A stretch of 64,000 nucleotides of DNA from Sycon ciliatum (taxonomy: Eukaryota; Porifera; Calcarea; Leucosolenida; Sycettidae): contig NC_088650.1 in the NCBI RefSeq assembly GCF_964019385.1, positions 26,499,266 to 26,563,265 of the forward strand, given 5' to 3'. Shown here piece by piece: positions 54,803 to 64,000 of this stretch (position 1 is its first letter; the number at the start of each line of letters is the position of its first letter). A model generated the notes under the pieces. The model ran no database searches and had not been told where the DNA came from. It saw nothing but the letters and a program-made list of their open reading frames with translations. Both the position numbers and the translations under genes were made by a program.

Positions 54803-56232
54803 GTGCGCTTGTTGAGCATTGTTCCAGCATGGGCACGGTTTTGTACCAGTCCACGGCAACAGAACATCGTAGCGGCAGACATCATCAACCAAAGCGTCGC
54901 AGAGGGTGCCGACATGTCATCGTTCATCGGACTTGGCACACTGATTCCTTTACAAAAACCAAAAAAACCTAGAGGACCCGTGACTAGCCTGCGTCCCATT
55001 GTCCTCCTGAACACCATCCGAAAAGTTTTCTCCCTTGTAGTGCTCTGCCGAATCGCAAAGGACGTTGCTCGTTATGTTGGTCCAACTCAATCTGGCTTCA
55101 GACAAGGCCGAAGTACAACAGATGTGGTATGGGCACACAGCGATGGATTGCGGCCAAGGCGACTCGATGCAACTGGGAATGCCACATGCTGGGGATTGAC
55201 ATGTCCCGTGCGTTCGACACGATCGATCGCACCAAACTGTTAGACGTCATGGCATTAGTGACTGGCCCCGATGAAGTGCGCATGATCCAGCACCTACTGT
55301 TCCACACACAAATATCAGTGAAAGTAGGAAAGGCAACTGCCAATCCGTTTCTCAGCACCATCGGCACCCCCCAGGGAGATGGCTTGAGCCCTGTTCTTTT
55401 TATTTGTTACCTGGAGGCAGCACTACGCCAAGTGAGAGCAAACCTTCCCGAACGCCCTTTCGCCGACCGTCACATACCCGGAGAAACAGGTTACGCCGAT
55501 GATGTGACATTGTACTCAACCAGTGAGGAGTGGCTGAAGCGAAGCCTCCCCATCATTAGCGCAGAACTCGGGGATTGGTCCCTTACAGTAAACGAGACCA
55601 AGACCGAATTCTTGCATCTGACATCAACTTCAGACTCCTGGCGGTCCAGCAGGCAGCTAGGGTCCCTCATTGGCGACAGTGAGGACCTGGAGCGGAGGAA
55701 AGACCTCGCTTCGAGTGCATACGGCAGGATGTATAGCCTCTGGCTGAGGCGTGGGAAGGTCAGTGAGCAGAGGCGCATCCGCCTGTATAATGCCCTGGTT
55801 CTGCCCGTTATTTTGTATAACTGCGGCGCATGGGGGCTCACGGCAGCACAAGCAGAATCGCTTAACGTTTTCCACCGGAAGCAGCTCCGACGGCTCATTG
55901 GCATAGTCTACCCAGCCAGGATATCAAATACTGAGCTGTATGAGAGGTGCAACACGGAACCACTATCTGACATCGTGGACAGGAGAAGATGGCAGCTAAC
56001 CGGCCATATTCTCCGTATGGACAGGGATGCGCCGCCATGGATCGCGCTGACGGGCTATTTTGCGGGAGATACCAAGGCTGGGCGTGGACGTCCAAGGACA
56101 TCCATTGCGACGCGCATCACAAGCGACTTACAGAGGAGGAACATCGACTTGAAGCGCAGCAGTCAGCTGGGGAATGTGAGGGCCATCGCTCTGGACAAGC
56201 CTACATGGAGAAATCTGGCCGACAATCCATGA
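54803..56232 (+). pseudogene. RTE-like LINE 8: reverse transcriptase and C-terminal domain
   Basis: First frame: LIPLQKPKKPRGPVTSLRPI, VLLNTIRKVFS, GPTQSGFRQGRSTTDVVWAH. A one-base shift near 55138 leads into the second frame (to 56232): LGIDMSRAFDTIDRTKLL, GTPQGDGLSPVLFICYLEAA, catalytic GYADDVTLYS, then PVILYNCGAWGLT, RRLIGIVYP, RRRWQLTGHILRMD. The PLQKPGKP and QGDGLSP patterns and the C-terminal block are RTE-like. It is the only LINE RT in the window on the plus strand. The 5' part, including the endonuclease, is missing or unreadable before 54803. Confidence 0.82.
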
Positions 56233-56432
56233 TCTGGCGTCACAGGTCATCAGTGCGCCGTGTTAATAATTACCTTGATAATGGAATTTGATCATAGGAG
56301 ATAGGACAGAAGCGGAACGTATAATTATACCCACATAATTATATTATTACGCGTGCTGTGGTATTATTATTATTACGGCAACAGAATGTCACCACAGTCA
56401 TGTGCAATGATTATGTACAAATACTAAGTACA

Positions 56433-56840
56433 TTATAGCAATAAAAACTGCTTTATGGCAGTTTTCTAAAAACAGTTATTGTGTTCTAGTCCATGGACCC
56501 CGTCTAAAAAGTAAGAAATTAACGAAATGTGATAGCTGAAAATTAAAATTTCACACAAAACCTCACAATAATCACAACACTTGAAATGCTGCTTTCAACA
56601 CTAAACTTGTACTGCACCGACAATTGGCAACATGCATGCATAGGAAAGAGGATCACGAGGGGAAAAGGTCTTCTACATGTAGCTTTTCATTCAGTGTGTG
56701 ATTATTGTGAGGTTTTGTGTGAAATTTTAATTTTCAGCTATCACATTTCGTTAATTTCTTACTTTTTAGACGGGGTCCATGGACTAGAACACAATAACTG
56801 TTTTTAGAAAACTGCCATAAAGCAGTTTTTATTGCTATAA
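56433..56840. mobile_element. 408-bp foldback MITE (right duplication copy)
   Basis: Same element as 39751-40157, with arms of about 120 bp starting TTATAGCAATAAAAACTGC. Its right flank (TTTCTTTTGTTTT...GGAATGC) is the inverse of the left flank of the other copy. Its left flank is unrelated, so this end marks the limit of the duplication. Confidence 0.85.
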
Positions 56841-56954
56841 TTTCTTTTGTTTTTTTTCTGTCACCAATCAATGGAATGCTCTTTATTGCATGTCACGTGA
56901 GGGTTGCCTGTACTACAGCCAATGAGCGCTCTTGCTCAGCGGTCTGTATTTCTC

Positions 56955-57175
56955 GGTATTGCAAGTTATTGCCCGCTCAGTTACATGTACGCGCATGCGG
57001 ACTGTCATTCTTGTACTTTGTGGTTCGTGATCAGATCAAGTTAGTTGCTACAGTTCGGAGTTTCAAATTTGAAACACAAAACAGCAACTAACTTGATCTG
57101 ACTACAAACTACAAAGCAAGAGAATGACAGACCACACGCGCGCGCATGTAACTGAGCTGACAATAACTTACTTGT
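56955..57175. mobile_element. Foldback with ~100-bp imperfect arms
   Basis: GATCAGATCAAGTTAGTTGC and its surroundings are mirrored by GCAACTAACTTGATCTGA on the right. Outward, both arms have ACATG(T/C)GCGCGC-type and CTCAGTTACATG blocks. It is absent from the left duplication copy, so it is a candidate insertion. Confidence 0.75.
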
Positions 57176-57508
57176 TCCAGCCACCTGAACCAGCCGCCTC
57201 AGCAGGTGAATGCAACCTTGACATCGATATCGATGCGTTGATGAGCAGCCGACGAACTTGACGAACTGAATGCGTTTGTGGAGCCCATCCCAGTTTCAGT
57301 TCCTGTTCCTACACGCAGTGCTCAATCACGAACAACAACACCATCGATATCGTAAAGAAATAGAGAATTTCAAAACCACAGACGACGTTTACCACTGAAC
57401 AAGTGTGTCGGGAGATAGAGAAAGTCGGAAAGGTTTCTCTCCATTTTCTGGAATGTTTGGGTCAAGCATGCAATAAATGATTCACTGCGCCTCGTACGCA
57501 CTCGTACA

Positions 57509-57576
57509 TGGGCAATACCGGCTGATACATGACCTCACGGCTGGCGCCGTTCGGTCATGTATCAGCCGGTATTGCC
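57509..57576. repeat. 25-bp perfect inverted repeat, 18-nt loop
   Basis: GGGCAATACCGGCTGATACA plus TGACC pairs exactly with GGTCA plus TGTATCAGCCGGTATTGCCC. Absent from the left duplication copy. Confidence 0.88.
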
Positions 57577-57658
57577 CTTGTACATGTACTCGTTTGTACT
57601 CGTGCAGTAAATCATACGTATCAATATGTAAATGATGGCCTTCACATCATTTCAATAG

Positions 57659-57692
57659 CAGGGAGCCCTACACATACGTGTAGGGCTCCCTG
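57659..57692. mobile_element. 34-bp palindrome, CAGGG...CCCTG
   Basis: CAGGGAGCCCTACAC, 4-nt centre, then its inverse. Flanks TTCAATAG and ATCAATAC match at 6 of 8. In the left duplication copy the matching place holds a different set of insertions. Confidence 0.65.
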
Positions 57693-58620
57693 ATCAATAC
57701 CGTATTATACGCATTGATGTGCAAGCCTTTTCTTGCAGGAAATGGCACTAGCATAAATGATAATACATGTTCTTCTGCGGGGAAACATGTGAGTAGTGGT
57801 GGTGATACTTTTTTTTATACGGAGGTCATTCTGAGCATGTTGCTGTTGCAGAATTTCATGACTCTGTTATAAAATTGTCTTGCCTTTCAGATATTTCAGA
57901 TTTCCCCACCCTCGATCAGATTTATTTGAGAAATGTAGCCATGCGCCAGGTGCGTGTCGCAGATGTTTTTGTTGATTCTGCGTTTATAATGGTTTATAAT
58001 CATGGGTTATTGTGATAAGGTCATCCGGCATCATATTGCACTGAAATCGTAATCCTGTTGATGTCGATACAACTTTTGGAAATAGTTCAATGACTTCAAA
58101 CTGCTAGTCCACGATTTTCTAAAACAACACAGCAAAGGAGGAACAATAAACATGTATTAAAATGTAATTTGAAACTCGGGTGTTGAGCCATAAATAAATA
58201 TAGAAAGTTACAGTGATGGAGAGTTACTTTCAACTCGTATCCATATGTCTATTTCCTTTCTACATTAAAATGTAAACAAATACATTGCTGAGTCTGACAC
58301 CTCGTTCCAACAACTACACTGATCCTGAGGATAAAAGGGGCAAAGCTATGGTTGGAGGTACTGAGAGATAAACAAGGCACTCTATGATAATAAAATCTTA
58401 CACATCTTTTGGTGAGTATGAATGATATCCAGTCGAACCTCTTTAGAACGAACACCAAGGGGCCGATGGTATTTATTCTGTGAGTTTGTCTTAACCTATT
58501 TTATAACCAGTGAATACAATTATTTCTCCAATAGACATACGAATAGATTTCTTCTACAGCGAAAGATTCTAAGCCACACCGACTCATTGACTCGTCTTGT
58601 ATGAAACAAATGAGTCACTA

Positions 58621-58898
58621 GAGAGGCTCTGCAAAACGAAAATGCGTACAAACTTTCGCTCTACATCATGAAGTGCGAAGCTTCGCACGAACTTTCGCAA
58701 CTTTGGACGCGAAACTTGCAGGGAAAGCGAAATGAACTGTCGTAGGAAATTTCGTGAGATCGGGTCATGGCGTACGTGCACTTGGCCCGCGCAAACTACG
58801 AAAATGTGCAGAACGCAAAGTTCGTGCAAAAATTTGTACACACTTCCGCAAGGACTGTCGCGAAACTTCGTTCGAATTTTCATTTTGCAGAACCTCTC
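58621..58898. mobile_element. 278-bp MITE with TA duplication (right copy)
   Basis: Counterpart of 36613-36889 in reverse orientation, with the same GAGAGG(T/C)TCTGC ends. Present in both duplication copies. Confidence 0.8.
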
Positions 58899-59100
58899 TA
58901 CTGAACATATCTTTAGCAACATGACGGCAACTGAAACAGCAACAGAGAAAGTATGATACATGTACTGCACATTCTTGCAGGTACTACAGGTACTACAAAC
59001 AGATTGCAGATCGTAATTCTTGCTTTGGTGGCACGAAACTTTATTTGGGGCAGTGCAATCTCGGCGGTACTCACAAATCAAACAGCCCAGACCCGAGTAA

Positions 59101-59473
59101 GGCCCTCTTCAGACTAGGTACAAAACAGCCTATAAGTCACATTTACATAGAAGTTTCCAAGACAACAACAAGAATCTGGCGGGAAGCCTAAAAAGCTGCC
59201 CAATCCTTTCAGGCAGGGTGCCAACCCTTGTACAAGGCAACTTTCCTGCATTTATCGTACTTTCACCAGGCTGTTGTACGAACTTTGTACCCGGGTACGA
59301 CTGTCCGCTGCTTTCACACATCCCAGGCCCCTTGCGCAATTTCGTAGGGTCAAAGGTTGCCTGTATATTGCATGTGAAATGTGTAGTCTAAATGCAGGCA
59401 TGGGAAAATGTTGCCTTTTAGGTTTTATGTGATTTTGTACTGGATTTTCTATGTACGTAGTCTGATGAGGGCC
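59101..59473. mobile_element. 373-bp Harbinger-like MITE, TAA target duplication
   Basis: Ends GGCCCTCTTCAGACTAGGTAC and the inverse of GGCCCTCATCAGACTACGTA; TAA on both sides (59098-59100, 59474-59476). Three-base TWA duplications and GG(G/C)C ends are typical of PIF/Harbinger. Confidence 0.85.
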
Positions 59474-59476
59474 TAA

Positions 59477-59885
59477 GGCTGCAACCACACTAGGTACAAA
59501 ATCACGTACAAACTGCATTACAGTAGAAATCGTCATGCCGACGCGTGCGAAATGCAAAACGCGCTTTGTAGGTTTTCAGCAACTGGCGCACCCCTGTAGA
59601 AAGCCACGTTTGTCGTTTTCGTCGTTTTCGCGCTCCATCTCCTCTGTACAACTTTGTTTTTGTACCTGGTCGTCGTACATAGCATCAGCATTGTTTTTGA
59701 ATTTCCCGGTACGTACGCGGTTTATTCCAGCGCATGGCACACGCTTTGGTACGACAACGTCACGTGCTGTTCGTGTGAAAACGTCATCTATGCAGACCGA
59801 AAAGTGTAGTGTGGTTGCGTACCGACTTGTACTGAGATATGCATGAAAATTTGTACTGTGATTTTTACGTAGTGTGGTTGCGGCC
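59477..59885. mobile_element. 409-bp Harbinger-like MITE adjacent to the previous one
   Basis: Ends GGCTGCAACCACACTAGGTA and the inverse of GGCCGCAACCACACTACGTA; TAA on both sides (59474-59476, 59886-59888). A 103-codon frame inside (59535-59846) has no recognisable motif. Confidence 0.85.
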
Positions 59886-60790
59886 TAAACAAATCCAATC
59901 ATACAAGTACGAGATTTTCACGAGATTGCACCCATTGGCTTGTTTCGTATGAAGCAAACAAGTTACTGAACCTCTCCACAATGGAGATTTTCCCTGATAT
60001 GCGAATTTATTTGGCAAACTCGGTCAATGAGTCCTTGAACCTTTCCCTCCAGATTGGGAACTACCAACGATAGTATGCCACTGACCAGTGCCTTACTTGT
60101 AACGTACCAATGTGCAATGAACATGAGTATTTCGACAACACATCTAACATAAGCCTTACCGTCAAGAAGGTGAACTCGCGTTCTTCGCACACTGTAGACA
60201 AGGACAAAGAGATAAAATGGATCTAAATCCGAATAAAATCAGCACACGTTTCCATAAATGAAAGGGCGAGCATAAGCAAATGAATCGAAGGAAACCGGTC
60301 AACTTAGAGATCACCTTTCATCGAGCATTCCGTAAAAGGAGGCCTCGGCAGCGGAAAAGCTAAATTGAGAAAAGAGATCCTGTTAGCTTTTCCATTAATT
60401 TTATTGCATTCCGCCCAAAATCAGCACACTTTTCGTAAATGAAAGAGTCAACACAAGCAAATGAATCAAAGGAAACTGGTCAACTCACCTGTCATTGAGT
60501 AATATCCCGCGAAAGGAGGTCTCAGCAGCACCGAAACGAAATAAGCCAGGCCAGGAGACGAAATATCCGAAACAGCTCATGCAAGAAGCAGTTCCAAAGA
60601 AGGAAGTTCCTCGCGCATGCACATCCGAACACGGATCCGCAGACTGCATGCACTGAACACAATGTCTGCCGTGCACGTGCACAGCACGCGGCTACCACGG
60701 GTTCGTAGTAGATCTAATACCGAGCACCTTACGTAGAGACTTACGTAGCCTAAGGGAAATACCGAGCACCTTACGTAGAAACTTACGTAG

Positions 60791-61854
60791 CATAGCGATG
60801 TCGTTTTTTCTGCCATGTGAACACAATAATAGAAAAGCTGACAGGATCGCTTTTCTAAATGTTCATGTACATGCACACCACTAACAAAAATCATAAAAAA
60901 ATAATGGCTTTCTTCTGTCCACACAAGCCAGTGCATGCACTAGTATTGCCCATGCCACTCTACTACATGCCTTCGGGAACGGACACGATAATTTTCTTTT
61001 TTTTCTTTTTTTTACACGTACACGTAAATGTACATGTACATGTCAGCACACGAAGCACAGTAGCCATAATTATAATTTCGAGTAGGCCTTTCGTACCATT
61101 AGTCTTCAAGTCGAATGCAATGGTGATTAACAAGGTAGCAAGCAAGTCCTTATAATTATTATAACTGGCACTTTGGCGGTCAGAGCATTGACAAAAATGG
61201 CACTTGAAGAATAGCGCTAGTGGCGCCAACAACATATTTGGCGGTCAGAGCATAGACCAAATAGCATGCACTTTAAAAGATAGCGCTAGAGGCGCTAACT
61301 ACACAGTGAGACAATAACTATTACCAGTATAGTATCAGACAACAGTGGGGACCATGGTTCATGTACTGCAATGTCAAAACAGAGACAACTTTCGCACATA
61401 CAGGCAATAAAGCAGTCTCTCTCTCTATCTATCTCTCTCTCTCTATCTCGAATCTATCTCTCCTCTCTCATCATGCATGCGTCACACTCTCATGGAAATT
61501 TTTTTATTTATTTTTTATATAAGATTGCATGCTTCACACTCCCATGTAATATTTCTTTCCTTTCTTCGTCTTTTTGTGAGAGCTTGGACAATCCACTTGT
61601 CCAGGCAAGAAGGCAGCAATGCCTGTTCATTCTGGCGAAGTAAAATAAAATATACCAACCAACCAACCAACATACGTCTTTTGCACGCACAGTTCAGGCT
61701 TCAGTTGTAGATCTACATGATGTGTTCGAAACACGTCGTTTTTCAAGAAAGGCACAGTGGCATGCTGAAACAAGCAGCTGCAACTGGTGCAAGATAGAAA
61801 AAACTAGTCATGATAACATCCATTGCACGTACTTGGCACCTGGAGTGAAAGCAA
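60791..61854. other. No gene recognised; repeats 3' of the right C4-like gene
   Basis: Includes a tandem pair of ~66-bp units with GGCGGTCAGAGCAT and AGATAGCGCTAGWGGCGC-type blocks (61170-61300), a CT/CTAT microsatellite (about 61414-61462) and a LINE tail (about 61590-61672). Confidence 0.6.
61590..61672 (+). mobile_element. 3' end of a LINE or SINE, family F
   Basis: AGGCA-GCAA-TGCCT hairpin, then GCGAAGTAAAATAAAATA and a (CCAA)n tail. The same order (hairpin, GCGATGTAAAATAAAA, short tandem tail) ends the LINE at the right window edge. Confidence 0.65.
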
Positions 61855-62913
61855 TCATTGGGAACAAACCACACATGTCAGTTCCTTGTTCCCGTCAAAC
61901 GGTGGGCAGTCCAATCCATGGCCGCAATGAACCTCAACAAGGTAGAGAAGAGCTCCATTCGTGTCGGCACTGTGGCCACGCAACACATCAGGATTGCCAT
62001 CAACACAGATATACTCCGTACGTTGGTTACCACGGTGCGCGCTCATCAGGTAACCATGATATTCCCGACTCCATGATAGCGGACAGGTCATGTGACCAGG
62101 AATCATGATCTGGGATGATCTTCCCGTCACGTGACATACAGCACAGGAAGGGTTTAGGTTTTGAAGACTGCCAAACGGTGAAAAGTAACCACCGGTTTCC
62201 AACTCGGTACCATACAAGTTGCCACTGACCTGGCGTCCGCTCCTGTATTTGTCATATTGTGGATTCATTGGTAAACAGATGTAATTGGATCCACCTCCAC
62301 CATGGTTGTAATAAGATCCAGCCATTTGTCCAGCATAAACAAGTTCTGCGCCTGAAGAGGAATTACAGGAGTTCCTTCCCCAGCGGGTGTACGACACACC
62401 AACATTGGCTACCGCAACAGCCATTTGCTTTACCTTCCGTCTCAGCTCCTCCACGGGATTCTCGACTTTCTTCGAACATCTTGGTCCGTTATACTTGTGC
62501 TTGCACTTGCAATGGTGTTGACTTGTGACGTCGCTGTAGACACAAGTCCCCTCGTTATGGCAGAAAGGCTGCACCACACACCGACCTCGACCAGTGATAC
62601 AAGTATGGATGCCGAACGTATCACCTGCATACGTAATGCTAAACGTGTCGTGTAAAATACTGGCCTAGTCCACAAACTGCAAGCCAAACAGAACCTCTGG
62701 TCCGACGCCATTTTGTCGGAAATTCGAAACATACTGAGTGACATGTGAACTGCGTACTCCAGCCTGTTGGAAGAAGGCTTGCATACAATCATTGGACTGG
62801 TTTGATACCGCGAAGGTTCGTGAATCTCCATGGTTCGTGACAGCATAACTGCTGGCAATCAGCAAGATCAAAAACACCGTGCAGCAAAAGGGTACATTCT
62901 GCAGCAATATCAT
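61855..62913 (-). CDS. Secreted EGF plus short-chain collagen C4-type domain protein (right paralogue)
   Basis: Predicted exons 62913-62735 and 62638-61855 (320 residues), with a 96-bp intron GTATGT...TTTAG. The signal peptide (MILLQNVPFCCTVFLILLIA) differs from the left paralogue. From SNQSNDCMQAFFQQAGVRSS onward the two are close (about 88% identical by eye in the second exon). The EGF-like module, the NPVEELRRKVKQM helix and the C4-type domain are all present, including GGGSNYICLP, SQIMIPGHMTCP and ELTCVVC. Changes cluster in surface-like stretches such as SAHRGNQRTE. Both genes look intact, so both may be expressed. The role in the extracellular matrix is inference from the domain. Confidence 0.75.
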
Positions 62914-63478
62914 ACTGAACAGCAGCAGCAGCAGCGTCTGCTGGATCTCTTGCAACAGGCAGTGCTACTGAGACGATGTGTTGTGAACTGAGCGATGTAC
63001 TGCGGAATAGATCTGACAGGTCTTTGCATGATGTTGAAAGCAACTAAGCTCGGGACGGACAAGAGAGGGACTATATCTCGGATTTTCCTGAAAGCCTTTA
63101 GTAGTATCCTGTCTGTGCTGGGCCGCCACTGTTGCCCGCTCTGCAGTGCAGTGTAGTACAGTACTCAACGGATCTCACCTCTCCGAATTCCCTCTATACA
63201 ACGTAATGTAGAGGACTTGTAGCTTACCCGATGTTCGAGACAGCTGTAGACAGAGTGCTCCAACTACGAAAAGTAGCGAGCGATGCATAACGCCACGGCA
63301 CTAATAAAGCAGCCTACCGAGAGTGCTCAACAAGACCAATTTAGTTCTACAATCGTAATAACCGCATTGTTACATGTATGTTCAAAGGGCTGCATGAGCT
63401 GTGTGCAGACAAGCAGTCAGTACCATGCCTGCGCAGTCCATCACGCTCACCATACTCGTGAGTCGTTACTGGTAGCTA
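62914..63478. other. Region upstream of the right C4-like gene; no other gene recognised
   Basis: No other ORF with a motif. The promoter should lie here. TATATC-type and TATACA strips exist (for example near 63070 and 63190), but I cannot choose a TATA box. Confidence 0.4.
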
Positions 63479-64000
63479 CATTGTTTGTTTGTTTGAAGTT
63501 TTATTTTACATCGCAAACCAAACGGGCATTGATGCCCAATATTATGATGGCGATGGAATAAAAAGTGTAGCTCGATAAAGCTTCACTTGCGAAAATGAGA
63601 AAACAGTCAAAAGGAAGTATTTGTACCGGTAATTACAAGTCAAGTTCGAACGAAGTAACAATCAGGGAGAAATAGGAAGATGAGGACCTATGCCAGAGGG
63701 AGGTGCTATTCGGCCATATTAACCGTAGAAAAACACTTTCAGCAATCTTTTAAACGGGGTTGGACGACGAGCGGACGTGAGTTCCTGTGGCAGGGTGTTC
63801 CAAAGCTTCACGGCGGAAACCAATGGTCGGCTGTCGCCAGATGTTCGCCGAGTTAGCGGAACAACGTATTTGCAATTGTCATTGCCACGGGTGTTACTGG
63901 GAGGTTGGAGGGCTACTCTATCTTTCAGAAGAGGGCTGATGCTGCTGGTGTGGACACGGTGCATAAGGAAACGGAGTTTGCATTTGGCACGTTCAATTAC
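63479..64000 (-). mobile_element. LINE 9, C-terminal RT fragment and tail, runs off the right edge
   Basis: The minus frame from the window edge to 63719 ends RLLKVFFYG. It carries VVPLTRRTSGDSRPLVSAVK and LWNTLPQELTSAR, a standard CR1/Jockey-like ORF2 ending. The 3' UTR has a GGGCA-TCAA-TGCCC hairpin, GCGATGTAAAATAAAA and a (CAAA)n tail at about 63480-63494. Confidence 0.85.

Larger units (their letters stand above)
56433..60790 (-). repeat. Right copy of the inverted segmental duplication
   Basis: Reverse-oriented match to 35530-40157. It lacks the 992-bp and 228-bp elements and the 0.6 kb block of the left copy. It contains instead a foldback (about 56955-57175), two palindromes (57509-57576, 57659-57692) and two adjacent Harbinger-like MITEs (59101-59885). 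Confidence 0.85.

Noticed and set aside
59535-59846. 103-codon ORF as a gene
   Set aside because: It lies wholly inside a Harbinger-like MITE and shows no transposase motif.

Overview
The window is eukaryotic, from an invertebrate animal. It has intron-split genes with GT-AG junctions, many families of non-LTR retrotransposon, LTR elements, MITEs and long simple repeats, and no bacterial-style operons. A sponge is the most likely source, because two genes encode the C-terminal domain known from sponge short-chain (spongin-type) collagen C4. That assignment is inference. Host coding sequence is a small fraction of the window; most of it is layered mobile DNA.

Host genes. (1) Bases 459-3401 on the minus strand hold seven exons of an MSH6-type mismatch-repair gene. 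All intron phases agree. The first exons are missing (a simple repeat and a 200-N gap lie upstream), and the exon carrying the mismatch-contacting Phe-x-Glu lies beyond the left edge. (2) Two secreted EGF plus collagen-C4-type paralogues lie at 41953-43016 (+) and 61855-62913 (-). A decayed fragment of a third copy sits at about 46645-46790 (-).

Layout. 1-3401: MSH6. 3453-4200: MITE, GA repeat and assembly gap. 4846-11775: three minus-strand LINE fragments and a mariner relic. 11785-18210: a BEL/Pao element with most of pol deleted; its 3' LTR is split by a 2.8 kb insertion. 18404-22855: a LINE with both ORFs open, next to an endonuclease fragment of another LINE. 23752-28400: CAA/CAG repeat, foldbacks, a hAT-like MITE and an internally deleted LINE. 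28953-30488: a young Ty3/gypsy-like element with no coding capacity. 30540-31919 and 40159-40690: two consecutive pieces of one R2-like element, now 8.2 kb apart. 32918-33850: CA-rich minisatellite. 35530-40157 and 56433-60790: a 4-5 kb segment present twice in opposite orientation. Between and around these copies lie the paralogues, two inverted-repeat elements carrying AT-hook and GIY-YIG-like fragments (43998-45122, 53161-54456), a 2.3 kb long-TIR element (47259-49544), and an RTE-like LINE (54803-56232). The right edge is the 3' end of another LINE.

The most unusual signals are: palindromic micro-elements made of little more than two abutting terminal repeats; a 3'-terminal hairpin shared with compensating changes by several LINE tails; and an inverted duplication in which one copy preserves the empty site of insertions found in the other.
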